Of a stretch of 64,000 nt of DNA, positions 58,098 through 64,000 are shown in pieces. A program made the translations under genes and the position numbers. The notes below the pieces were generated by a model. The model worked only from the letters and a program-made list of their open reading frames with translations. It had not been told where the DNA came from and did not search any database. The stretch lies in NCBI RefSeq assembly GCF_004216695.1, contig NZ_SGXC01000002.1:1-64000 (forward strand), given 5' to 3'. Every line of letters begins with the position of its first letter. Within the stretch, counting starts at the first letter, position 1. This DNA comes from Pigmentiphaga kullae (GTDB lineage Bacteria; Pseudomonadota; Gammaproteobacteria; Burkholderiales; Burkholderiaceae_B).

Positions 58098-58991
58098 ATG
58101 CAGATTTCGAAGTTCCACGGCGTCGTGCCGGCCATGGCCACGCCTTTCACCCGCGACCATCGCCTGGACGAGGCCAGGGTGGGCGAACTGATCGAGGGCT
58201 ATATCCGGGCCGGGGTGCACGGCATCTCGGTGGCGGGCAGCCAGGGCGAATTCTTCGCGCTGGATACCGACGAGCACATCCGGCTGCTGGAGCTGTCGGT
58301 GCGGGCCATCGACGGCCGCGTGCCGCTGTACGCCGGCACGGGCGGCGCGACCACGCGCAAGTCCATCGAACTGACCAAGGCGGCCGAGGCCCTGGGCGTG
58401 GACCTGGCGCTGGTCATCACGCCGTACTTCGCGCAGCCGTCGCAGGACGAACTGGTGGCGCACTACACGGCGGTCGCCCGCGCCACCCGCCTGCCGGTCA
58501 TGCTGTACAACAATCCGCCGCGCACCAGCGTGAACGTGCAGCCGGCCACGCTGGCGCGCTGCATGCGCGCGGCCGACAACATCGTGGGGATGAAGGATTC
58601 CTGCGGCGACCTGACCCAGTCGGTGGAGTACCTGCTGACGGCGCCGCGTCCCGCGCTGCTGTTTTCCGGGCGCGATACGGTGGCGCTGGCCATGATGTTC
58701 CACGGCGGGCAGGGCACGATTTCGCCGGCGGCCAACGTCTTTCCCGAACTGATGGTGCGCATGTACGACGCGCTGAAGGCAGGCAACCACGACGAGGCGC
58801 TGCGCATCTCCAACGTGTTCGCGCCGCTGCGCGCGGCCTGGGCCTGGGGATCGTTCCCGGTGGTCATCAAGGAGGCCATGGCGCTGGCCGGCCGCGATGC
58901 CGGTCCGGCGCGTCCGCCCATCGCCGGCCTGGGCGAGAAGGTCCGCGCGGATCTGGCCGCGGTGGTGGAGCGGATCCGGGCGGCGACCTAG
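58098..58991 (+). CDS. DapA-family aldolase or hydratase-aldolase
   Basis: 297 residues. A TIM-barrel of the DHDPS/NAL superfamily with Schiff-base Lys166 (GMKDSCGD) and Tyr137 (YNNPPRT) in place. It is not DapA itself, since the pathway context is catabolic. The NahE/DapA superfamily includes hydratase-aldolases that cut ring-cleavage products to an aldehyde and pyruvate, which would suit this operon. It starts 23 bases after the ATPase gene, after a CGGGAG site, and ends the operon. Confidence 0.88.
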   Translation: MQISKFHGVVPAMATPFTRDHRLDEARVGELIEGYIRAGVHGISVAGSQGEFFALDTDEHIRLLELSVRAIDGRVPLYAGTGGATTRKSIELTKAAEALGVDLALVITPYFAQPSQDELVAHYTAVARATRLPVMLYNNPPRTSVNVQPATLARCMRAADNIVGMKDSCGDLTQSVEYLLTAPRPALLFSGRDTVALAMMFHGGQGTISPAANVFPELMVRMYDALKAGNHDEALRISNVFAPLRAAWAWGSFPVVIKEAMALAGRDAGPARPPIAGLGEKVRADLAAVVERIRAAT

Positions 58992-59099
58992 AGGAACAGG
59001 CGCAGGTAGGGGGGCGCCGAGCCCGAATGAATGGCCCCGGGGCGCGAAGTCCGCACGTCCGGGGCCGAGGGTAAAGCGTCGTCAATCAGTGCGCGGCGT

Positions 59100-59975
59100 T
59101 CAGGCCAGCGGCTTGAAGCGGTACAGCTTCTCGGGGTTCTCGACCAGCAGTTTGCGGCGCAGGGCGGGGTCCGGGCAGAAGTCCAGCATCAGGTCGACCA
59201 GTTCGCCGTCGTTGGGCATGTCCTTCGAGATGTTCGGGTGCGGCCAGTCGGTGCCCCACAGCACGCGGTCCGGCGCGGCTTCGATCAGCCGGGCGGCGAA
59301 GGGCGCGGCGTCGGCGAAGGGGCGCTTGCCCACGGACACGCGCTCGCCGCCGCAGACCTTGACCCAGGCCAGCGGGTTCTTCATCAGTTCCAGCAGGGCG
59401 CGGAAGGGTTCCTGGTCCAGGCCCTTGGCGGCCTGCACGCGGCCCATGTGGTCGATCACGAAGGGCACGTTGATGCGGTTGATGCGGTCGCTGTAGGTCA
59501 GGATGTCCTGCGCGTCCAGGTGCAGCACGACGTGCCAGCCCAGGCCGTCCAGGCGTTCGATGGTCTTGTCGAAGACTTCCAGGTCGGGTGCGCCGCCCAG
59601 GTGCTGCACGAAGTTGAAACGCACTGCGCGCACGCCGCCGGCGTCCATGTCGGCCAGTTGCTCGTCGGTCTCGGAGCCATTGACGATGGCCACGCCCAGG
59701 TAGCGGCCCTCGCTGCGGGCGATGGCGTCGAGCATGGCGGTGTTGTCGTCGCCGTGGCAGCTCGCCTGCACGATGACCGCGCGGTCCAGGCCCAGGAAGT
59801 CATGCAGCTGGCGCAGGCGCTCGAACGGGGCGTCGGGCGGCGTGTAGCTGCGGTCGGGCGCGTAGGGGAACTTGTCGGCGGGGCCGAAGACGTGGCAGTG
59901 GGCATCGCACGCGCCGGCCGGCAGGGCCTCGCGCGGTTTGATGGGATTGGGATCGGGTGCGGCGCAGGTTTTCAT
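59100..59975 (-). CDS. ligI: Amidohydrolase, 2-pyrone-4,6-dicarboxylate lactonase-like
   Basis: 291 residues. HxH metal motif near the N terminus (GACDAHCHVFGP) and a terminal Asp segment (LWGTDWPHPNISKDM) identify the LigI-like amidohydrolase group. LigI opens 2-pyrone-4,6-dicarboxylate in the 4,5-cleavage pathway of protocatechuate and gallate. Its neighbour at 60057 is LigK-like, which supports this reading. Related sequences include 4-sulfomuconolactone hydrolase, so the substrate is not certain. Confidence 0.85.
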   Translation of the reverse strand: MKTCAAPDPNPIKPREALPAGACDAHCHVFGPADKFPYAPDRSYTPPDAPFERLRQLHDFLGLDRAVIVQASCHGDDNTAMLDAIARSEGRYLGVAIVNGSETDEQLADMDAGGVRAVRFNFVQHLGGAPDLEVFDKTIERLDGLGWHVVLHLDAQDILTYSDRINRINVPFVIDHMGRVQAAKGLDQEPFRALLELMKNPLAWVKVCGGERVSVGKRPFADAAPFAARLIEAAPDRVLWGTDWPHPNISKDMPNDGELVDLMLDFCPDPALRRKLLVENPEKLYRFKPLA

Positions 59976-60056
59976 GGTTCAGCTTCAGGGTTCGGGGACT
60001 GCCGCGGCAAGCCGCGGCGGGGTCCGGTGGAGACGGGTCTCCCCCAGGGGGCGGTC

Positions 60057-60758
60057 TCAGCCGTTCAGTTCGTCCAGCGAGTCGACGTAGCGCAGGCCGG
60101 CCTCGGCCAGCTTGGGGCGCATGTTGTAGATGTCCAGGCCGAGGTCGCCGGCGGCCAGGCGGGCGCGCTTGCCTTCCTCTTCCTGCACGCGCTTGTCGGC
60201 CTTCTGGATGACGGTGGCGACCTGGGCATTGGGCACGATGGCCACGCCGTCGTCGTCGGCCACGATGGCATCGCCCGGGTTGACCAGGGCGCCGCCGCAG
60301 ACGATGGGCACGTTGACCGAGCCGATGGTGGCCTTGACGGTGCCGCGGGCGTTGATGGCCTTGGACCAGACGGGAAAGCCCATCGCGGTCAGGGTGGCCA
60401 CGTCGCGCACGCCGGCGTCGATCACCAGGCCGCGCACGCCGCGCGCCTTGAGCGAGGTGGCGAGCAGGTCGCCGAACATGCCGTCGGCGTTCTCGGTGGT
60501 GCAGGCCACGACCAGGATGTCGCCCGGCGAGCACTGCTCGACCGCGACGTGCAGCATCCAGTTGTCGCCCGGCTGCGCCAGCACCGTCACAGCGGGTCCG
60601 GCAATCGACGCGCCCGCGTAGATCGGACGCATATAAGGCCGCATCAGGCCGACGCTGCGCCCCTGCGCCTCATGCACCGTGGCCACGCCCTGCGCAGCCA
60701 GCTTCTCGGCCGCGCCCTCGGGCAGCGCCGGCTTCTTTCGTACGACTACACCCAGCAT
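60057..60758 (-). CDS. ligK: 4-hydroxy-4-methyl/4-carboxy-4-hydroxy-2-oxoadipate aldolase
   Basis: 233 residues of the RraA-like aldolase family ([31 protein letters not shown]). It splits 4-carboxy-4-hydroxy-2-oxoadipate into pyruvate and oxaloacetate in the last step of the 4,5-cleavage pathway. The ATG has a GGAGAAAAG site. It is located with the LigI-like gene and a Bug receptor on the same strand, with 81 bases to ligI and 176 bases after the receptor gene. Confidence 0.9.
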   Translation of the reverse strand: MLGVVVRKKPALPEGAAEKLAAQGVATVHEAQGRSVGLMRPYMRPIYAGASIAGPAVTVLAQPGDNWMLHVAVEQCSPGDILVVACTTENADGMFGDLLATSLKARGVRGLVIDAGVRDVATLTAMGFPVWSKAINARGTVKATIGSVNVPIVCGGALVNPGDAIVADDDGVAIVPNAQVATVIQKADKRVQEEEGKRARLAAGDLGLDIYNMRPKLAEAGLRYVDSLDELNG

Positions 60759-60854
60759 TCTTTTCTCCAGCGATCAAAGCACATCGAATTGTGGACCACG
60801 ACCACTCAGCCAGCCCTAGCAACAAAACGCCAGTCTCCGCCAGCCCGGTAGTAC

Positions 60855-60938
60855 CCCAGGGCACAGCGGATCCGGCTCCGCCGGTCCGCCAGTGCCGCCC
60901 CCCTGGGGGGGCGCGCGTCAGCGCGTAGGGGGGGTTAC
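60855..60938. repeat. GC-rich interspersed intergenic repeat, copy C
   Basis: The first 48 bases are identical to 8936-8983; after that there is one extra C and the sequence moves into a CCCCCCTGGGGGGG hairpin and a GCGCGTCAGCGCG stem. It lies between the Bug gene end and the ligK start. Confidence 0.75.
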
Positions 60939-61903
60939 TGTTTTTCTATCTTGGCGGTGTCGATCACCTTGCTCCACTTCGCGATCTCGGCCACCAGGAA
61001 GTCCTGGAACTCCTTGGGCGTGTTGGTCTGCGGAATCATGCCGACGTCGACCAGCTTCTTGTTGATGGCCGGATCCTTGACCACTTCGCGCACGGCGGCG
61101 TTCAGCTTGTCGACGATGGCGGGCGGCGTGCCGGCGGGCGCGGCGAAGCCGTTCCACGAGACGGCCGTGTAGCCCGGCACGGTCTCGGCGATGGTCGGGG
61201 TGTCGGGGAACAGCTGGCCGCGCTTGACCGAGCCCACGCCCAGCACGCGCAGGCTGCCGCCCTTGATGTTGCCGATCACGGCCGGCACGGTCTCGAACAT
61301 GACCTGCACGCTCTTGCCCTTGACGGCGCTCAGCACCTCGCCGCTGGACTTGAACGGAATGGTGGGCACGTCCAGGCCGGCCATGGAGCGGAACATCTCG
61401 GCCGACAGGTGCTGCGTGCTGCCCACGCCGATGGTGCCGAGGTTGAAGTGCTGCGGATCCTTCTTGGCCGCGGCGATGGCGTCGGCAACGGTGTGCAGCG
61501 GGCTGTTCTGGTCCACCGCCATGACGATGTCGAACGAACCGACCATCGAGACCATCGCGAGCTGCTTGACCGGATCGTAGGGCAGCGACTTGAACAGCGA
61601 GGGGCTGACCGCCTGCTGGTTGCTGACCAGGAAGAGCGTGTGGCCGTCGGGCGTGGCGCGCGTCACGGTGACGGCGCCGGTGATGCCGCCGGCGCTGGGC
61701 ATGTTCTCGACCACGACCGGCTTGCCGAACTTCTCGGCCAGGCCCTGGGCCACGATGCGGGCGGTGACGTCGGCGACGCCGCCGGGTCCGAAGGGCACGA
61801 TCAGGCGCAGCGGCTTGGTGGGGAATTCCTGGGCCTGGGCGCCGGCGGCGATCAGGGTGGCGGTGGCGCCGAGACACAGGCGCGCGAGCAGGGTACGGAT
61901 CAT
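60935..61903 (-). CDS. Bug-family (TctC-like) periplasmic solute receptor
   Basis: 322 residues with a signal peptide (cleavage near residue 24, AQA/QE) and FPTKPLRLIVPFGPGG with VADVTAR. It is upstream of ligK/ligI on the same strand, so it is a candidate receptor for gallate-, protocatechuate- or pyrone-dicarboxylate-like acids. No TctA/TctB genes are adjacent. It is divergent from a LysR gene. The start is the ATG at 61903. Confidence 0.9.
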   Translation of the reverse strand: MIRTLLARLCLGATATLIAAGAQAQEFPTKPLRLIVPFGPGGVADVTARIVAQGLAEKFGKPVVVENMPSAGGITGAVTVTRATPDGHTLFLVSNQQAVSPSLFKSLPYDPVKQLAMVSMVGSFDIVMAVDQNSPLHTVADAIAAAKKDPQHFNLGTIGVGSTQHLSAEMFRSMAGLDVPTIPFKSSGEVLSAVKGKSVQVMFETVPAVIGNIKGGSLRVLGVGSVKRGQLFPDTPTIAETVPGYTAVSWNGFAAPAGTPPAIVDKLNAAVREVVKDPAINKKLVDVGMIPQTNTPKEFQDFLVAEIAKWSKVIDTAKIEKQ

Positions 61904-62078
61904 TGTCGTCCTCAAATCGTTGGAGGGGGTGGCGACGGGTCGCCTGCCCGCCTTCTGGTCATGCAGGGCGCCCAAGGACGCCATGCAGTCAGCTTGCCAT
62001 TTTGACCCGGAAACTCCCATTGGAAACCACAAATCAGAACTAGCTGTTATGCTTAAAAAACATGAATCGGGGCTTTCC

Positions 62079-63017
62079 ATGGACTTGAAACAACTCGAAT
62101 GCTTCGTGCGAGTCGTCGAGTTCGGCAGCGTTACCCGGGCCGCGATCACCCTCAATCTATCGCAACCCGTGGTCAGCCGCCACGTGCGGCAGCTCGAGGT
62201 CGAACTCAAGGAACACCTGCTCGAACGCAATGGCCGCGGCGTCATCCCCACCGATGCCGGCAAGCGGCTGCTGGAGCGTGGGCGCGGCATCCTGCACCAG
62301 GTGCGCCTGGCCAGGCAGGAAATCGAGGACCTGCGCGGCTCGCCCGCAGGCAAGGTGGTGGTGGGCATGCCGCCTAGCGTGGGCAAGTCGCTGACGGTGG
62401 ACCTGGTCAGCGATTTCCGCGCCGGGTTCCCGCGTGCCTCGCTGGGCGTGGTCGAGGCCCTGACGGTCTCCATGTACGAATGGCTGCTGCTGGGGCGCCT
62501 GGACTTCGCGCTGCTGTACAACCCGCCCGTCACGCAGCAGGCGGCCTACGAGCACGTCTGGTCCGAAGACCTGTACCTGATCGGCAGCCGGGGGCTGGAC
62601 GGCAAGCCCATGCCGGCCAGCGTCAAGATGCGCGAGCTGGCGAACTATCCGTTGATCACGCCGGGGCAGCCCAATGCCATCCGCAACCTGCTGGACGTGC
62701 AGTGCGCGCGCCTGGGCGTGCCCCTCTCGGTCGCGCTCGAGGTCGATGCCATCGAGTCCCTGCTGGATCTGGTGGACCGGGGCATGGGCTATGCGGTGCT
62801 GTCGCGCAATGCCATCTACGGCCGCGCCCATCGTCCCAACCTGCATGCGTCCCGCATCGTCTCGCCATCGCTCACCAGCCAGCTGGTGATCGCGACGGTA
62901 TCGCAGCGGCCGCTGACGCGCCTGGCCCAGGCCACCATCGACCTGATCCGCAAGCGCATCCAGGGCGGCGTCCTGGCCGGCGACGGGAAGCGCGACGCAC
63001 CCCGGGGCAGGGCGTGA
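62079..63017 (+). CDS. LysR-family regulator, divergent from the Bug/ligK/ligI genes
   Basis: 312 residues. N-terminal HTH (MDLKQLECFVRVVEFGSVTR) and effector domain of the Nac/GalR-like type. The divergent position suggests control of the receptor-ligK-ligI set; in Pseudomonas putida a LysR protein, GalR, controls gallate genes. I start at the ATG 62079, which gives the usual LysR N terminus; an ATG at 62049 adds ten residues. Confidence 0.88.
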   Translation: MDLKQLECFVRVVEFGSVTRAAITLNLSQPVVSRHVRQLEVELKEHLLERNGRGVIPTDAGKRLLERGRGILHQVRLARQEIEDLRGSPAGKVVVGMPPSVGKSLTVDLVSDFRAGFPRASLGVVEALTVSMYEWLLLGRLDFALLYNPPVTQQAAYEHVWSEDLYLIGSRGLDGKPMPASVKMRELANYPLITPGQPNAIRNLLDVQCARLGVPLSVALEVDAIESLLDLVDRGMGYAVLSRNAIYGRAHRPNLHASRIVSPSLTSQLVIATVSQRPLTRLAQATIDLIRKRIQGGVLAGDGKRDAPRGRA

Positions 63018-63101
63018 CCAGTTGTGAGCGGGCGGCGTGGCCGTGTTGCGACGCCGCATCGCCGCCGCCATAATCAGGCCATGTCCTGGAGGCGGCAAGC
63101 G

Positions 63102-64000
63102 ATGGATTCCCCGATGAACAGGCAGGCGCCCACGGTGGCGCTGCAGCCTGCCCCGCGTTGTACCCTGGTCATCTTCGGCGCGACCGGCGACATGACCGGC
63201 CGCCTGCTGATCCCGGCGCTGTACAACCTGGCGCGTTTCAATCTGCTGAACGCCGACTTCCGCGTCATCGGCGTCGGCCATCGCAAGCTGGACGACGACG
63301 AGTTCCGGGGCGGGCTGAAGCATTCGATGGAACAGGTCGTCGCCTCGCGGGGTGGGCCGGCCGCCGGCTTCGATGCCCAGGCCTGGGACTGGCTGATGGG
63401 CCGCACGTCCTTCCTGATGGGAGATTTCGAGGGCGAGCAGACCTATGCCCAGCTCGCCACGATGCTGGCGCCCGAGCCGGGCGGCGTCATCTTCTATTTC
63501 GCCACCGCTCCCACGTTCTTCCAGTCCATCGCGCGCCACCTGCACGATGCGGGGCTGCTGAAGCAGGGCCACGGCCGCTGGCGCCGCGTGGTGATCGAGA
63601 AGCCGTTCGGCCGCGACCTGCCTTCCGCGCGCGAGCTGAACAAGCAGCTGACGCGGGTCGTGCACGAGAACCAGATCTTCCGCATCGACCATTTCCTGGG
63701 CAAGGAAACGGTGCAGAACATCCTGGTGTCCCGCTTCGCCAACAGCGTGTTCGAAAGCAACTGGAACCGGCTGTACATCGACCACGTCCAGATCACGGCG
63801 GCCGAGGCGATCGGCGTGGAGCGCCGCTCGCAGTTCTACGAGCAGACCGGGGCGCTGCGCGACATGGTGCCCAACCACCTGTTCCAGCTGTTGGCCATGG
63901 TGGCGATGGAGCCGCCCAATTCCTTCGATGCCGATGCCGTGCGCACCGAGAAGGAAAAGCTGCTGGACGCCATCCGCATCCAGACGCCGGACGAGGCGCT
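63102..64000 (+). CDS. zwf: Glucose-6-phosphate 1-dehydrogenase, 5' part
   Basis: The first ~299 codons; the gene continues past the window. The NADP fold GATGDMTGRLLIPALYNL, the EKPFGRDL segment and the active-site signature RIDHFLGKETVQN are present. It oxidises glucose-6-phosphate in the pentose-phosphate and Entner-Doudoroff routes. In-frame ATGs exist at 63081, 63102 and 63114. The one at 63102 follows GGAGG by nine bases and was chosen. Confidence 0.95.
   Translation, partial: MDSPMNRQAPTVALQPAPRCTLVIFGATGDMTGRLLIPALYNLARFNLLNADFRVIGVGHRKLDDDEFRGGLKHSMEQVVASRGGPAAGFDAQAWDWLMGRTSFLMGDFEGEQTYAQLATMLAPEPGGVIFYFATAPTFFQSIARHLHDAGLLKQGHGRWRRVVIEKPFGRDLPSARELNKQLTRVVHENQIFRIDHFLGKETVQNILVSRFANSVFESNWNRLYIDHVQITAAEAIGVERRSQFYEQTGALRDMVPNHLFQLLAMVAMEPPNSFDADAVRTEKEKLLDAIRIQTPDEA

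Overview
The window is about 64 kb of high-GC (roughly two-thirds G+C), densely coded, single-chromosome-like DNA from a betaproteobacterium. The best guess is an Alcaligenaceae member (Bordetella/Achromobacter type). Reasons: four Bug-type solute receptors without membrane partners beside them, a rimP-nusA-infB-rbfA-truB-typA block, a phasin, siaABCD, BKACE/fumarylacetoacetase-type catabolic clusters, and a GC-rich interspersed intergenic repeat of the kind seen in Burkholderiales. This assignment is inference; no rRNA gene is present.

Layout. 1-7.2 kb: 5' part of a class III alcohol dehydrogenase gene (reverse), a Bug receptor with an AT-rich operator-like region, argA, divergent hrpA, and a thioredoxin-like gene. 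7.3-20.4 kb: an EI24-type membrane protein plus a CinA-like protein, a phasin, a DMT exporter, a second Bug receptor, pbpG, LysR/SDR, IclR, then the reverse operon Nudix-aat-bpt-pyrD and a LysR regulator. 20.5-26 kb: a catabolic operon of flavin monooxygenase, Bug receptor, extradiol-type dioxygenase, FAH-family hydrolase and BKACE enzyme, which reads as hydroxylation, ring cleavage, hydrolysis and beta-keto acid cleavage.

26-27.25 kb: two identical initiator tRNA genes face each other as arms of a ~145 bp inverted repeat and enclose a hicAB toxin-antitoxin pair. Its toxin reading frame has no usable start codon. 27.3-33.7 kb: FUSC transporter, the siaABCD biofilm-signalling operon (reverse) and a small DUF1488-type gene. 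33.7-46.4 kb: DMT exporter, scpB-rluB, a probable structured non-coding RNA with its own promoter and terminator, then rimP-nusA-infB-rbfA-truB-typA. 46.5-52.4 kb: chemoreceptor, GNAT and succinate-semialdehyde dehydrogenase genes, a DUF2242-type lipoprotein, and puuD urate hydroxylase.

52.5-59 kb: a GntR regulator followed by a second catabolic operon (FAH hydrolase, ABC importer, two VOC proteins interleaved with the transporter genes, DapA-like aldolase). The same 13-bp operator-like motif lies over both promoters. 59-63 kb: LigI-like and LigK-like genes of the 4,5-cleavage (gallate/protocatechuate) route, a fourth Bug receptor and a divergent LysR. The window ends inside zwf. The least explained parts are the tRNA/hicAB inverted structure, the RNA upstream of rimP, and the two uncharacterised catabolic operons.
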